A stretch of DNA of 64,000 nucleotides from Yersinia similis (GCF_001053095.1 NZ_CGBP01000024.1:1-64000), one strand, 5' to 3'. Shown: positions 40,913-50,750, counted from the stretch's first letter. Numbers and translations: made by a program. Notes: generated by a model not told the origin, from the sequence alone.

Positions 40913-42103
40913 ATGACGACACTTAATCCCTATTTTGGCGAATTTGGCGGCATGTATGTGCCCCAGATTTTAGTGCCAGCCCTGAAGCAACTGGAAGACG
41001 CATTCGTCAGTGCTCAACTGGATCCTGAATTTCAGGCCGCATTTCAAGATTTGTTAAAAAACTATGCCGGTCGCCCTACCGCCCTGACCTTGTGTCAAAA
41101 TCTGACCGAAGGGACAAAGACCAAGTTATATCTGAAACGTGAAGATCTGTTGCACGGTGGTGCACACAAAACTAATCAGGTTTTAGGCCAGGCTTTATTA
41201 GCGAAACGCATGGGTAAGACCGAAATTATTGCCGAAACCGGTGCCGGCCAGCACGGGGTTGCCTCAGCACTGGCTTGTGCATTGCTGGGTTTAAAATGCC
41301 GCATTTATATGGGGGCGAAAGATATTGAACGTCAGTCGCCGAACGTTTTCCGTATGCGCCTGATGGGAGCCGAGGTTATTCCAGTACATAGCGGTTCATC
41401 GACGCTGAAAGATGCCTGTAATGAAGCGTTGCGTGACTGGTCTGGTACTTATGAAACCGCTCACTATATGCTGGGCACCGCCGCAGGCCCTCACCCTTAC
41501 CCGACAATAGTGCGCGAATTCCAACGAATGATCGGTGAAGAAACCAAAGTGCAGATACTGGAAAAAGAAGGCCGCCTGCCCGATGTGGTATTGGCCTGTA
41601 TCGGCGGTGGTTCTAATGCTATCGGCATGTTCGCTGATTTTATTGATGAGCCTAATGTGGGTTTGATTGGCGTAGAACCTGCCGGTTTGGGGATCGAGAC
41701 CGGGCAACATGGTGCCCCCCTGAAACACGGTAAAGTCGGTATCTACTTTGGTATGAAATCACCGATGATGCAGACCAGCGATGGGCAGATTGAAGAATCT
41801 TACTCTATTTCTGCCGGTCTGGACTTCCCCTCTGTGGGTCCGCAACATGCATATCTGAACAGTATTGGCCGGGCTGATTATGTCTCCATTACCGATGATG
41901 AGGCTTTAGACGCATTTAAGGCATTGTCCTGTAAAGAAGGGATTATTCCAGCTCTAGAGTCCTCTCATGCTCTGGCACATGCGTTGAAAATGATTAAAGC
42001 GGCTCCGGATAAAGAACAGATACTGGTGGTGAATCTATCTGGCCGGGGTGATAAAGATATTTTCACCGTTCACGATATTCTGAAAGCACGGGGAGAGATT
42101 TAA
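40913..42103 (+). CDS. trpB: Tryptophan synthase beta subunit
   Basis: TrpB condenses indole with serine using PLP. From ATG 40913 it is 396 aa. The PLP lysine is K86 in HGGAHKTNQ, the glycine-rich phosphate loop is [10 protein letters not shown], and [10 protein letters not shown] is a family block. A non-homologous open stretch precedes 40913; the family start is [13 protein letters not shown]. The gap from trpC is 134 bp, against about a dozen in E. coli. It overlaps trpA by one base. Confidence 0.98.
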   Translation: MTTLNPYFGEFGGMYVPQILVPALKQLEDAFVSAQLDPEFQAAFQDLLKNYAGRPTALTLCQNLTEGTKTKLYLKREDLLHGGAHKTNQVLGQALLAKRMGKTEIIAETGAGQHGVASALACALLGLKCRIYMGAKDIERQSPNVFRMRLMGAEVIPVHSGSSTLKDACNEALRDWSGTYETAHYMLGTAAGPHPYPTIVREFQRMIGEETKVQILEKEGRLPDVVLACIGGGSNAIGMFADFIDEPNVGLIGVEPAGLGIETGQHGAPLKHGKVGIYFGMKSPMMQTSDGQIEESYSISAGLDFPSVGPQHAYLNSIGRADYVSITDDEALDAFKALSCKEGIIPALESSHALAHALKMIKAAPDKEQILVVNLSGRGDKDIFTVHDILKARGEI

Positions 42104-42909
42104 TGGAGCGTTATCAGCAACTTTTTAAGCAGTTAGCCGCCAAAAAAGAAGGTGCCTTTGTTCCTTTCGTACAGCTTGGCGATCCCTCTCCGGCGATGTC
42201 ACTCAATATTATTGATGCGTTAATTGCGGCGGGTGCAGATGCATTAGAGTTGGGGATTCCATTCTCTGATCCGTTGGCTGATGGCCCTACCATACAAAAT
42301 GCGGCGCTGCGTGCCTTTGCTGCGGGTGTCACGCCAGGCATTTGTTTTGAAATGCTGGCCGAAATCCGCCAAAAATACCCCACAATACCTATTGGCCTGT
42401 TGATGTATGCAAACCTGGTATTCCACAATGGTATTGATCACTTCTACCAGCGCTGTGCTGAGGTGGGTGTCGATTCGGTGCTAATTGCTGACGTGCCATT
42501 TGAAGAGTCAGCCCCTTTCCGTGCCGCAGCCTTACGTCACGGGATTGCACCGATCTTCATCTGCCCGCCTAATGCCGACGATGACTTACTACGGGAAATT
42601 GCTTCTCATGGGCGTGGTTACACTTACCTGTTATCACGTGCCGGAGTCACCGGAGCAGAAAATCACGGCCAGTTACCGTTAAACCATCTGGTAGATAAAC
42701 TTCGTGAATATAATGCAGCGCCCGCATTACAGGGCTTTGGTATTTCAGAACCCGCGCAAGTAAAAGCCAGCCTGGCAGCTGGCGCGGCGGGTGCTATTTC
42801 AGGCTCAGCAATCGTCAAAGTCATTGAAAAAAATGTTGCACAACCAGTTGAAATGTTAGCTCAACTAACCCGCTTCGTCACAGAGATGAAAGCGGCAACC
42901 CGCAGCTAA
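42103..42909 (+). CDS. trpA: Tryptophan synthase alpha subunit
   Basis: TrpA cleaves indole-3-glycerol phosphate and channels indole to TrpB. It has 268 aa like E. coli. Catalytic residues E49 ([10 protein letters not shown]) and D60 ([11 protein letters not shown]) are present, and the mobile loop with SRAGVTGAE is conserved. It is the last gene of the operon; the hairpin at 42989 follows. Confidence 0.98.
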   Translation: MERYQQLFKQLAAKKEGAFVPFVQLGDPSPAMSLNIIDALIAAGADALELGIPFSDPLADGPTIQNAALRAFAAGVTPGICFEMLAEIRQKYPTIPIGLLMYANLVFHNGIDHFYQRCAEVGVDSVLIADVPFEESAPFRAAALRHGIAPIFICPPNADDDLLREIASHGRGYTYLLSRAGVTGAENHGQLPLNHLVDKLREYNAAPALQGFGISEPAQVKASLAAGAAGAISGSAIVKVIEKNVAQPVEMLAQLTRFVTEMKAATRS

Positions 42910-43241
42910 TGACTATTTGCAATTTACAATTAGTTACTATTTAGAATTAATTACTATTTACAGTTAACTATTGTCATTACCGCCCTTCAGCGCCTGCTTA
43001 TTTACATCAAGCAGGCGCTATTTTCAGCCATCTTTGAGTCTGTTTTCGCTATAAATTTGTAGCAAATTTGAATAAAGGCAATTCATAACCAATAATTAGC
43101 TAACACGCTAAGCATTTTTTACGTTTGATATGTCATGAGGGAACTGTGATAGCGCTTAACGTGTTAGTAGATATATCCTTCAGCTATCCCGCAACGTCCT
43201 CTAAGCTCCTTTAACACATAGGTAAACATGGAGAGTCATTT
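42910..43241. other. Intergenic region between trpA and BON lipoprotein gene
   Basis: 332 bp. Right after trpA (42910-42975) there is an imperfect tandem repeat of TTACTATTTA-type units. The trp terminator follows. The last 150 bp form the promoter region of the lipoprotein gene, with AGGTAAACATGGAGAG before its start. Confidence 0.5.
42989..43026 (+). terminator. trp operon terminator
   Basis: AGCGCCTGCTT / AAGCAGGCGCT, a perfect 11-bp stem with a 9-nt loop, followed by ATTTTC. It is 80 bp after the trpA stop. Confidence 0.88.
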
Positions 43242-43556
43242 ATGAAGCTTTTTAAGACCTTTTCAGCGTTGTGTATCGCCATCATTATGGCTATGGCGGT
43301 ATCAGCTTGTGCGCCAACCGCGAAATCAGAAGGCACAGGGGGGTATCTGGACGATACGGTAGTGACGACGAAAGTGAAGGCTGCATTATTGGGCGAGAAA
43401 AATCTGAAATCGACAGAAATTAATGTTGAAACGTTTAAAGGCCGTGTTCAGCTAAGTGGCTTTGTGAGTTCAAGCCAGGATGCGAATCGGGCCGTACAGC
43501 TCACCCGCTCGATACCGGGTGTAAAATCCGTCAGTAATCAAATGCAAATTAAGTAA
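43242..43556 (+). CDS. BON-domain lipoprotein
   Basis: A 104-aa exported lipoprotein. The signal peptide ends with lipobox VSAC (lipidated C23), and a single BON domain covers about residues 35-104 (DDTVVTTKVKAALL ... GRVQLSGFVSS ... IPGVKSVSNQM). BON proteins such as OsmY bind membranes and are often osmotic or envelope-stress genes. GGAGAG precedes the ATG. It is monocistronic, with a terminator just after the stop. Partner unknown. Confidence 0.9.
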   Translation: MKLFKTFSALCIAIIMAMAVSACAPTAKSEGTGGYLDDTVVTTKVKAALLGEKNLKSTEINVETFKGRVQLSGFVSSSQDANRAVQLTRSIPGVKSVSNQMQIK

Positions 43557-43563
43557 AAAACAG

Positions 43564-43589
43564 AAGGAGGCGCATAACAACGCCTCCTT
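43564..43589. terminator. Terminator between BON gene and ompW
   Basis: AAGGAGGCG / CGCCTCCTT, a perfect 9-bp stem with an 8-nt loop. On the ompW strand it is followed by CTGTTTTTTAC. It serves converging genes. Confidence 0.85.
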
Positions 43590-43622
43590 ACTGCCCGCCT
43601 AACTGATTTAAACTCATTAGCG

Positions 43623-43693
43623 CTGCAGGTCGGCAATCCCAATGAGCTTATTCCTGTCAGTGAGCGTAGCTAACTCGCTACAGCTTCAAGTAC
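43623..43693. repeat. Degenerate ERIC fragment downstream of ompW
   Basis: About 70 bp resembling the central and right parts of ERIC: GCTGCAGG, ATGAGCTTA, GTCAGTGAGCGTAGC, CTACAGCTTCAAGTACG, GGGTA in order. The left end is missing and the core is shortened. It lies in the ompW 3' region. Confidence 0.5.
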
Positions 43694-43702
43694 GCAGGGT
43701 AA

Positions 43703-44338
43703 TTAAAAACGATAACCCGCGCCAAACATAAATACCCATGGGTCCAAACGGGTATTGATGCTGTGCTCTTCGCCTGCCAAATTAAATTTCACGTCGGATT
43801 CAATGTTCATCCACCAGACTGACATGTTCAGCATCCAGTTTTCACTGACCATATAATCCAAGCCAGCCTGCCCTGCAACACCCCATGAATCTTTAACACT
43901 TAAATTCGTCAGACCGGCATCTGAGCCTGTCGCATTGAATTTTTCGTCAAAGAACTTGGTGTAGTTCAGACCGATACCCAGGTACGGGCGCAATTTATCT
44001 TGTTTATCACGGAAATAGTACTGCGCCATTAACGTTGGCGGCAGTTGTTTAACATCCGCAATCGTCCCAATCCCTGCCAGCCCCACTTTATGGTTGAATG
44101 GCGTTGCCGCCAGCAGTTCAACACCGATATTGTCGGTAATCAGATAGCTGAAGGTCAGCCCCAACTGGGTATTGTTATCGACTTTGAAGGAACCGTTACC
44201 TAACACATCATCAGACCCGGCATTAGGTCTGACAGTTGCCGTCCCTGCTCGGAAAATATAATCGCCAGCTTCATGTGCACTTGCTGCTGTAGGTGCTAAT
44301 GAGGCCACGGCGAGCAGTGCCAAAGTGATTTTTTTCAT
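43703..44338 (-). CDS. ompW: Outer-membrane protein OmpW
   Basis: An eight-stranded beta-barrel of 211 aa with signal peptide (cleavage after TAASA, about residue 21). Conserved blocks are RAGTATVRPN, NNTQLGLTFSYLITDNIGVELLAATPF and the C-terminal DPWVFMFGAGYRF ending in Phe, typical of outer-membrane barrels. Similarity starts at MKK, so I use ATG 44338; ATG 44350, 12 bp upstream, is in frame but abuts a hairpin and has no Shine-Dalgarno. OmpW is often controlled by anaerobiosis and iron in relatives. Confidence 0.95.
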   Translation of the reverse strand: MKKITLALLAVASLAPTAASAHEAGDYIFRAGTATVRPNAGSDDVLGNGSFKVDNNTQLGLTFSYLITDNIGVELLAATPFNHKVGLAGIGTIADVKQLPPTLMAQYYFRDKQDKLRPYLGIGLNYTKFFDEKFNATGSDAGLTNLSVKDSWGVAGQAGLDYMVSENWMLNMSVWWMNIESDVKFNLAGEEHSINTRLDPWVFMFGAGYRF

Positions 44339-44350
44339 TATCCATTCCAT

Positions 44351-44386
44351 TTGTAGGTATATTTACGGTGATGAATATACCTACAA
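44351..44386 (-). promoter_or_regulatory. Perfect 12-bp inverted repeat in ompW leader
   Basis: TTGTAGGTATAT (44351-44362) and ATATACCTACAA (44375-44386) form a perfect 12-bp dyad with a 12-nt loop. Its 3' base is 12 nt upstream of the ompW start and 0 nt from the alternative ATG. It could act as an RNA hairpin or as a DNA operator. Confidence 0.6.
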
Positions 44387-44853
44387 ATGAGTATTCATGA
44401 TCTAATCGAGATCACATCTTTTATATCTTTTTAAACAAATCCTACTTTATGTATGGTTATTTAATTTATTAAAAACATTGAAATTGATCTGAGTCATAAA
44501 AGCTGAATTATCACTCATCATGCTTACTACCGTTGTAGATAGTTTAACGGTAACTTGGACACTGGGCAGTGCCTATCGATGTCAAAAACATCGTGCTTTA
44601 GAAGCCCTCTAGGGATAATCGAGCCAAACTGGTGGTTTGCCTTACTAGACAACCGGCCAATTAGAAATAAGTAGTAAAATTAATATGTGCATTAGTTAAT
44701 CAATTCATGAGGGTGGATACCGCCATGTAGGCATAACTTCGGGGAAATAAGATTGGAAGAAACCTGTTGCAGGCCAATGACAGGATCCCACAACGCCCAT
44801 AACAAGGTATAATCATCCGCTAAGCACTATTCTTTCGATCCCAAGGAGTTTTC
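44387..44853. other. Divergent intergenic region between ompW and yciC
   Basis: 467 bp. TGATCT-N5-AGATCA at 44398-44414 is a dyad near the probable ompW promoter, and TTGATCTGAGTCAT at about 44484-44497 partly fits an FNR site (only one good half). The yciC side (44560-44850) shows nothing specific. No ORF is supported. Confidence 0.45.
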
Positions 44854-45624
44854 ATGCCTATCACGGCTAACACTTTATACCGTGACAGTTTTAACTTTTT
44901 ACGTAATCAGATAGCAGCGATCCTGCTGCTGGCCCTACTGACTGCGTTTATTACCGTCATGCTGAATCAGGCATTTATTCCTGCTCCAGAACAACTAAGT
45001 ATTTTAAGTATTCCGGAGAATGATATTACGTCATCGGGAAATCTTAGCATCAGTGAGATCGTGTCACAGATGACACCCGAGCAGCAGATGGTGCTATTGC
45101 GGGTATCGGCAGTGGCCACGTTCTCAGCACTGGTGGGTAATGTATTATTAGTCGGTGGGATGTTAACTCTGATTGCAATGGTTTCTCAGGGCCGCAGGGT
45201 CAGTGCATTACAGGCAATAGGTCTCTCTGTGCCCATCTTACCCCGCTTACTGGCATTGATGTTTATCAGCACATTGGTCATTCAACTCGGGTTAACATTC
45301 TTCATCGTGCCAGGCGTAGCTATCGCGGTTGCGCTTTCATTGTCGCCAATCATCGTCACCAATGAGAGAGTGAGAATTTTTGCTGCAATGAAAGCCAGTG
45401 CTCAATTGGCATTTGCCAATGTGCGGTTGATTGTGCCAGCCATGATGTTATGGATAGCCGTAAAACTTCTTCTATTATTCTTAATTAGCCGCTTTACTTT
45501 ACTTCCCCCAACGATTGCTACCATCGTTTTAAGTACGTTAAGTAATTTGGCTTCTGCATTGCTGCTGGTCTATTTATTCCGCCTGTATATGCTGTTACGG
45601 CCAGTTTCACTGGATAAACAGTAA
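44854..45624 (+). CDS. yciC: YciC family membrane protein (UPF0259)
   Basis: A 256-aa inner-membrane protein with about six hydrophobic segments, beginning [19 protein letters not shown], the family start. Function unknown. AAGGAG lies 7 nt from the ATG. In E. coli yciB and yciA follow directly; here an antisense SulP gene of 1.7 kb intervenes. Confidence 0.92.
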   Translation: MPITANTLYRDSFNFLRNQIAAILLLALLTAFITVMLNQAFIPAPEQLSILSIPENDITSSGNLSISEIVSQMTPEQQMVLLRVSAVATFSALVGNVLLVGGMLTLIAMVSQGRRVSALQAIGLSVPILPRLLALMFISTLVIQLGLTFFIVPGVAIAVALSLSPIIVTNERVRIFAAMKASAQLAFANVRLIVPAMMLWIAVKLLLLFLISRFTLLPPTIATIVLSTLSNLASALLLVYLFRLYMLLRPVSLDKQ

Positions 45625-45671
45625 TCAGAGATAAATGATAAGTTCTGCCATAGTTTGACGTTGCATCATTC

Positions 45672-45702
45672 AAAAACGCCTGATGTATTGCATCAGGCGT
45701 TC
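45672..45702. terminator. Bidirectional terminator between yciC and sulP gene
   Basis: AACGCCTGATG / CATCAGGCGTT, a perfect 11-bp stem with a 5-nt loop. On the minus strand TTTTTG follows, so it ends the SulP transcript best. Confidence 0.9.
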
Positions 45703-45727
45703 AAACTGTAAAATAGAGCGATATCTG

Positions 45728-47467
45728 TCAACCTATCTCAGGTTCCAATCCCGTTTCTGACTCGTGTTCCTGTTTCTCTGCTACCCGCCGTTTACTCTGA
45801 ATCAACTTAAGCGCCAGATATAAATCCGGGACCAATACCAAATCATCATCATGGCTTTTCAGGCGATTAATACGGAACCAACGGGTTAATTCTGTCCGTC
45901 GCCCCGCTAATATCAGTTTAATATTCCGCTGCTTAAGGTCACGTTTAAGTTCATCAATGGCGGCCAATACACTGATATCAGCATAGGTGAAACTGGCAAC
46001 AGCATCAATAACGACCCAGTCAGCAGGATGTGGTGTGCTATCCACCAAATTCAGGATGCGTCGCTTAAAATAAGCGACATTAAAATAGGTCAGTGGCGAA
46101 TTAAAACGGTAAATCATTACCCCAGGAACGGCTTTAATACCATTACCGTTACCCATGGAATGGATCATGCCATCAGCGTTAACGCCCAACAGTTGCTCTG
46201 TCGGCCGGAATACGGTCCGCAAAAATTGCAGCAGCCCTAACAATACCGCCAGGCCGATCCCGCTGATAACACCAACCAAAACCACACTAACAAATGTAAA
46301 AATAGCCAGATAGAAAGCTTGAGTATTACGTTTACGCAGTTGCCACAAACTTTTGAAGCTCAGTAACGACCAGGCAGCGTAAATCAACACTACCCCCAAT
46401 GCCGCAATGGGAATAAATTGCAGCGGGCGGGTCAAAAACAACAGGACCATCGCGATCACCAAAGCCGCAATGATAGAAACCAACTGGCTTTTACCATTGT
46501 TAGCATCATTCACCGCCGTGCGTGTACTGGCACCACTAATAGCAAAACCTTGTGATAAAGCTGAAACAATATTCGTTATGCCCAGTGCACGAAGTTCAAC
46601 ATCAGCATCAACGTCATAACCATTTTTCGCTGCAAAACTACGGGCCGTGAGCATCATACTGACAAAACTGACCACTGCGAGGTTAAGGGCTGGGATGACC
46701 ATATCGCGTAATAGGCCGGGTTGAAAATCAGGCCAATTTACTATGGGTAACCCCCCCTCAAAACCGCCAACAACATCAACACCAAATTGCTGCATGTTAG
46801 CAGCCCAGGAGACAAAGGTCGCGATGACAATCGCCAGCAAGGGTGCGGGCCAATTGGGTCTCAACCATTTGACCCCATATAACACCACGAAGGTCAATAA
46901 GGCGATGGCAACCGTGGGCAAATGGCTGTTAACCATATTATAGGGGAGCGCTAATACTCGCTCAATGAGCTGTGGAGGGCGAGTCATAAAGCCAAAAACC
47001 TTACCTAATTGATCGACAATTATCGTGATCGCCACACCATTCAGTAAACCGGTTAGTATAGGCCTCGATAATAAATCCGCCAACGCTCCCAGCTTAAAGC
47101 GGCTGGCTACCAGACACCATGACCCCATCATCAACGTCATCATGATGGTTAATTGCCAATGAACCTCGCTATTACCCGCCGCCAATGGGGCTACCACAGC
47201 GGCAATCACTGCACAGGTTGCGGCATCCGGCCCAACAATTAATTGCCGCGATGAGCCAAAAAACGCATAGGCTATCATCGGTAAAATACAGGAATACAAC
47301 CCGACTGCGGCGCTAACGCCCGTCAACTCGGCATAAGCAATGGCGATAGGTAATGCAACTGCGGCTACTGATAACCCCGCTCGGAGGTCAGGCTTTATCC
47401 AATCACGCTCATAGGCCATTAATTGGGTCAAACCCGGCATCCAATACCGAAGGGATTTTTTCTGCAT
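45728..47467 (-). CDS. SulP/SLC26-family anion transporter with STAS domain
   Basis: A 579-aa protein with a membrane domain of about 12-14 segments (residues about 20-430) and a C-terminal STAS domain (about 445-560, VVIDAVASFTYADISVLAAIDEL). SulP signature-like blocks are ALPIAIAYAELTGVSAAVGLYSCILP and GPDAATCAVIA. Such proteins carry sulfate, bicarbonate, chloride or dicarboxylates; substrate cannot be called. ATG 47467 has GGTGGA 7 nt upstream; the frame extends to a TTG at 47488. It is inserted antisense between yciC and yciB. Confidence 0.9.
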   Translation of the reverse strand: MQKKSLRYWMPGLTQLMAYERDWIKPDLRAGLSVAAVALPIAIAYAELTGVSAAVGLYSCILPMIAYAFFGSSRQLIVGPDAATCAVIAAVVAPLAAGNSEVHWQLTIMMTLMMGSWCLVASRFKLGALADLLSRPILTGLLNGVAITIIVDQLGKVFGFMTRPPQLIERVLALPYNMVNSHLPTVAIALLTFVVLYGVKWLRPNWPAPLLAIVIATFVSWAANMQQFGVDVVGGFEGGLPIVNWPDFQPGLLRDMVIPALNLAVVSFVSMMLTARSFAAKNGYDVDADVELRALGITNIVSALSQGFAISGASTRTAVNDANNGKSQLVSIIAALVIAMVLLFLTRPLQFIPIAALGVVLIYAAWSLLSFKSLWQLRKRNTQAFYLAIFTFVSVVLVGVISGIGLAVLLGLLQFLRTVFRPTEQLLGVNADGMIHSMGNGNGIKAVPGVMIYRFNSPLTYFNVAYFKRRILNLVDSTPHPADWVVIDAVASFTYADISVLAAIDELKRDLKQRNIKLILAGRRTELTRWFRINRLKSHDDDLVLVPDLYLALKLIQSKRRVAEKQEHESETGLEPEIG

Positions 47468-47697
47468 ATATATTCCACCAAGCCTCAACCCAACATTTAC
47501 CTTTCATCATGCTGGGTTAGTTCATCACTGGCAATATACAAACCGTGTTCCTTACTGATTTTTCGTAAGTTTCTGCAAATTCTGCCGACAAGGCGAGCAT
47601 TCAGATTGATTATTAACGATAATAGGCTTTTACTACGGATACCCTGCCCCTACTGAATCAGGTATATTAGGGCGGTATACAAATGATGGATTGATTC

Positions 47698-48243
47698 ATG
47701 AAGCAGCTTTTAGATTTTCTCCCATTAGTCGTGTTCTTTATTTTTTATAAGATGTACGACATTTTTGTCGCTTCCGGGGCACTAATTGTTGCCACCTTGG
47801 TAGCTCTGGCCTTTACCTGGCTGAAATATCGCAAAGTCGAAAAAATGACGCTGGTCACTGCAGCGATGGTACTGGTGTTCGGCACATTAACGCTCGCATT
47901 CCACAGTGACTTATTTATTAAATGGAAAGTGACTGTTTTATATGTGCTGTTTGCTTTAGCTTTATTAGTCAGTCAATGGGTGATGAATAAACCCTTGATT
48001 CAACGAATGTTGGGTAAGGAACTAACCTTACCGGATAAGGTTTGGTCGACACTGAATCTGTCGTGGGCCATTTTCTTTCTGGTCTGCGGGCTACTGAATA
48101 TTTATGTCGCGTTTTGGTTGCCTCAGGATATTTGGGTCAACTTTAAAGTTTTCGGCTTAACCGCTCTGACACTGATATTTACGTTGATCAGTGGCGTTTA
48201 TATTTATCGTCATATGCCGGAAGAGCAGAAGAAGTCTAAATAA
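47698..48243 (+). CDS. yciB: YciB, intracellular septation protein A
   Basis: A 181-aa membrane protein with five or six hydrophobic segments, the YciB/IspZ family (start [42 protein letters not shown] near residue 120). It is linked to cell envelope synthesis and septation in Shigella and E. coli. It is followed by yciA after 75 bp with an intervening hairpin. Confidence 0.95.
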   Translation: MKQLLDFLPLVVFFIFYKMYDIFVASGALIVATLVALAFTWLKYRKVEKMTLVTAAMVLVFGTLTLAFHSDLFIKWKVTVLYVLFALALLVSQWVMNKPLIQRMLGKELTLPDKVWSTLNLSWAIFFLVCGLLNIYVAFWLPQDIWVNFKVFGLTALTLIFTLISGVYIYRHMPEEQKKSK

Positions 48244-48256
48244 ACGTTATTTTGAT

Positions 48257-48278
48257 GCCCACTGAACGTTCAGTGGGC
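48257..48278 (+). terminator. Palindromic hairpin between yciB and yciA
   Basis: GCCCACTGAAC / GTTCAGTGGGC is a perfect 22-bp palindrome with no obvious T-run after it. It may give partial termination or mRNA stability between the two genes. Confidence 0.55.
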
Positions 48279-48318
48279 CGTCCTTAATAAGTGGATTAAC
48301 TTTCAAAAGCAGACAGAA

Positions 48319-48768
48319 ATGACTCAGGAACAACGACTATCTGGCGGTGAACTCTCATTACCTAACGGTGAGTTAGTACTTCGCACTCTGGCAATGCCAG
48401 CAGACACCAACGCCAACGGAGACATATTTGGCGGTTGGTTGATGTCTCAAATGGATATTGGTGGCGCTATCCAAGCAAAAGAAATTGCACAGGGCCGCGT
48501 TGTTACAGTTCGTGTTGATGGCATGACGTTTCTTAAGCCTGTTGCTGTTGGCGACGTTGTTTGCTGCTATGCACGCTGTATTAAAACCGGGCGCAGCTCT
48601 ATCACCATTAACATTGAAGTATGGGTAAAAAAGGTTTCTTCTGAGCCAATCGGGCAACGTTATCGTGCTACTGAAGCGGTATTCACCTATGTGGCGGTTG
48701 ATGATGCAGGCAAATCCCGTGCATTACCGAGCGGTAAAGGCAATTTCGAAGTAGGTGCCACTCAATAA
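48319..48768 (+). CDS. yciA: Acyl-CoA thioesterase YciA
   Basis: A hot-dog-fold thioesterase of 149 aa. The catalytic region is PADTNANGDIFGGWLMSQMDIGGAIQA (about 28-54), followed by VTVRVDGMTFLKPVAVGD. It hydrolyses short to medium acyl-CoA esters in E. coli and Haemophilus. It converges on tonB, as in E. coli. Confidence 0.95.
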   Translation: MTQEQRLSGGELSLPNGELVLRTLAMPADTNANGDIFGGWLMSQMDIGGAIQAKEIAQGRVVTVRVDGMTFLKPVAVGDVVCCYARCIKTGRSSITINIEVWVKKVSSEPIGQRYRATEAVFTYVAVDDAGKSRALPSGKGNFEVGATQ

Positions 48769-48798
48769 TTAGTGTGAGAGAATTAATCAAGACAAGAA

Positions 48799-48815
48799 AG
48801 GCCGCAAAGCGGCCT
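48799..48815. terminator. Terminator between yciA and tonB
   Basis: AGGCCGC-AAA-GCGGCCT, a 7-bp GC-rich stem with a 3-nt loop. A T-rich tract (TTTCTTGTCTT) follows on the tonB strand. Confidence 0.8.
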
Positions 48816-48835
48816 GAAGTTGGTGGCAACCTTAT

Positions 48836-49585
48836 TTAATTCATTTCCATTTTGCCATCGAGCTTGAACACAATGGTAGTCACATAGTTTTTAGCAGCAA
48901 CCGCTTCAAAACGCCATTTACGCATGACCTGTTTTACTTCACGCTCAAAAGTATTACGTGGTGTCGCTTCTAACACTCTGACATTCGCCACACGCCCGTT
49001 CTCATCAATGTCATACTGTACTTTAACCTGCCCTTCAATCCCTAAAGCCAATGCCCGAGCCGGATAAGAGGGCTTAGCCTTACTTAATGCCTTTGGCCCC
49101 GCGGATGTTGATAAACCAGGTGTTGAGGCAACGGGTGCTGATTTTACCGGTGCATTGTTCGCAACCAGCGCAGCCTCATCAGATTTAAACGGTTTGTCAT
49201 CCGGAGGTGCTTGCGTCTTCTTCACTTCCGGCCTCTTAACTTCTTTCTTCACTTCTTTCTTAACAGGCTTCGGTTTGGGTTTCACGGGTTCAGGAATAGG
49301 CACCGTAACAGGCTCTGGCAGCTCTTTTGGTTCCGGAGGTGTATCTTCAGTCTCTGCTGGAGTTTCTTCAACCGGCTCTGGCGCGGCAGCAACGGGTTGT
49401 GGTGCAGAAAATGGCGCTATATTTATCATCGCTACAGCAAGAGGCGCATCCTCAATTTCAGGTTGAATTTTCATTTGCTCTACGGAAACGTATAGCAGTG
49501 CCGCAACAACACTCCCGTGTAACCCTATTGAAAAAACGAGTGACCATGTTAACCGTCGATCTGAGAAAAATTTTATTAGCTGCAT
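48836..49585 (-). CDS. tonB: TonB, energy transducer to outer-membrane transporters
   Basis: TonB couples ExbB/ExbD proton-motive energy to iron and vitamin B12 uptake. The 249-aa protein has an N-terminal membrane helix (about 12-33) with the Ser/His interaction pair (S19, H23 in SIGLHGSVVAALL), a long Pro-rich linker (about 60-130, Glu-Pro then Lys-Pro repeats), and the C-terminal domain (about 165-249) with KPSYPARALALGIEGQVKVQY. Iron control by Fur is expected; see the upstream region. Confidence 0.97.
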   Translation of the reverse strand: MQLIKFFSDRRLTWSLVFSIGLHGSVVAALLYVSVEQMKIQPEIEDAPLAVAMINIAPFSAPQPVAAAPEPVEETPAETEDTPPEPKELPEPVTVPIPEPVKPKPKPVKKEVKKEVKRPEVKKTQAPPDDKPFKSDEAALVANNAPVKSAPVASTPGLSTSAGPKALSKAKPSYPARALALGIEGQVKVQYDIDENGRVANVRVLEATPRNTFEREVKQVMRKWRFEAVAAKNYVTTIVFKLDGKMEMN

Positions 49586-49885
49586 AATGATTTAATGTCC
49601 TCTGATGCAGCCAAGTTTAAATGCAAATAGCAATCATGTTCAATGAGGAACAACAAACATTCTCATTAAATAGCGCTAAATGACGTTTTAATCCACAATC
49701 TCGCCGTGGCAGCACTTTATATTTACTCTTAGAGATCATTTTATTCCATGATGGGTAGCTAAGTGGTAACAAGCATTAAGTGGTAGCAACCAGTGCTAGC
49801 TTTCCCATGGTTGTATTCGTGAGTGTAACATGCTGTTATGGAACACCATTACTAACCATCATCATTATGATTTTAAGGGTGAAAA
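49586..49885. other. Divergent intergenic region between tonB and yciI
   Basis: 300 bp. The segment around 49645-49675 (AACATTCTCATTAAAT) is an AT-rich partial match to a Fur box, reasonable for tonB but weak. Near-repeats of TAAGTGGTAACAA/TAAGTGGTAGCAA occur at 49761-49790. No ORF is supported. Confidence 0.4.
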
Positions 49886-50182
49886 ATGTTTTACATCATA
49901 TTTGCTACAGATGTAGCTGACTCATTGGAGAAGCGAATGTCTGTGCGCCCTGCGCATTTGGCTCACTTACAGGCTTTACAGGATCAAGGCCGTTTACTGA
50001 CCGCTGGCCCTAACCCAGCCATCGACAGTGCCGATCCTGGTAACGCCGGCTTTACTGGCTCAACAGTGATTGCTGACTTTTCCTCACTGAGAGAAGCTGA
50101 AATATGGGCTGAACAAGATCCTTATGTTGCCGCAGGTGTTTACCAGTCGGTAATGATTAAACCCTTTAAACGGGTATTTTGA
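49886..50182 (+). CDS. yciI: YciI family protein
   Basis: A 98-aa protein of the YciI-like (ferredoxin-like dimer) family: start [25 protein letters not shown] with conserved His, and [17 protein letters not shown] near the end. The fold is related to muconolactone isomerase; function unknown in enterics (in E. coli near tonB as here). A run of A/G (GGGTGAAAA) precedes the ATG. Confidence 0.93.
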   Translation: MFYIIFATDVADSLEKRMSVRPAHLAHLQALQDQGRLLTAGPNPAIDSADPGNAGFTGSTVIADFSSLREAEIWAEQDPYVAAGVYQSVMIKPFKRVF

Positions 50183-50389
50183 ACCCAAAAGCCATTCTCC
50201 CTACGCGTGTAGCCAGCGGGTATCAACTCCGTGATATACGCGTTGCTATTTACAACCATAAATTTTACATATTAACCGCATTAATTTAACCACGCCTACA
50301 CATAATTACCGAGAGTCATTGTCTAATTAAAGACAGTTTCTATATCGCACAAACTCAGGTCACGTTGATTTAATGCGGAGATAAAAGCT

Positions 50390-50635
50390 ATGGAATGTCC
50401 GGTATGCAATAATACCCAGTTGGTGATGACTGAACGTAAAAGTATTGAGATAGACTATTGTCCAAATTGCCGTGGTGTTTGGTTAGATCACGGGAAGTTA
50501 GACAAACTCATTGAAAAATCGGTAGAAAACTCACCAGCAACCTCATTCTCTGATGAGAGAGAACATGGTAATCACGGATACTCAAAATCCAAGCACTACA
50601 GAAGAAAAGGGTTCTTATCTCGTTTTTTTGATTAG
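50390..50635 (+). CDS. TFIIB-type zinc-ribbon protein
   Basis: An 81-aa protein with one zinc ribbon of the zf-TFIIB kind: C3xxC6 and C24xxC27 (MECPVCNN ... DYCPNCRGVWLDHGKLDKL). The block CRGVWLD is characteristic. The rest is charged, with His and Lys clusters and a hydrophobic end FLSRFFD. GGAG lies 10 nt from ATG. Function unknown. Confidence 0.85.
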   Translation: MECPVCNNTQLVMTERKSIEIDYCPNCRGVWLDHGKLDKLIEKSVENSPATSFSDEREHGNHGYSKSKHYRRKGFLSRFFD

Positions 50636-50750
50636 TCTTATTAAACAGCCCACGGCTGTAGATACCAGATATAATAATACACCTAAAGTTAGGCGTATTA
50701 TTATTAGTATTCTTTGTTAATTAATCACGATAGAAAAATTCAGCATAACG

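Noticed and set aside
49155-49587. Three + strand ORFs rich in Gly/Ser or Arg/Phe opposite tonB
   Set aside because: Shadows of the Pro/Lys-rich linker of tonB; low-complexity composition follows from that linker.
49645-49675. Fur box for tonB
   Set aside because: The match to the 19-bp Fur consensus is too weak to list as a feature, although iron control is expected.
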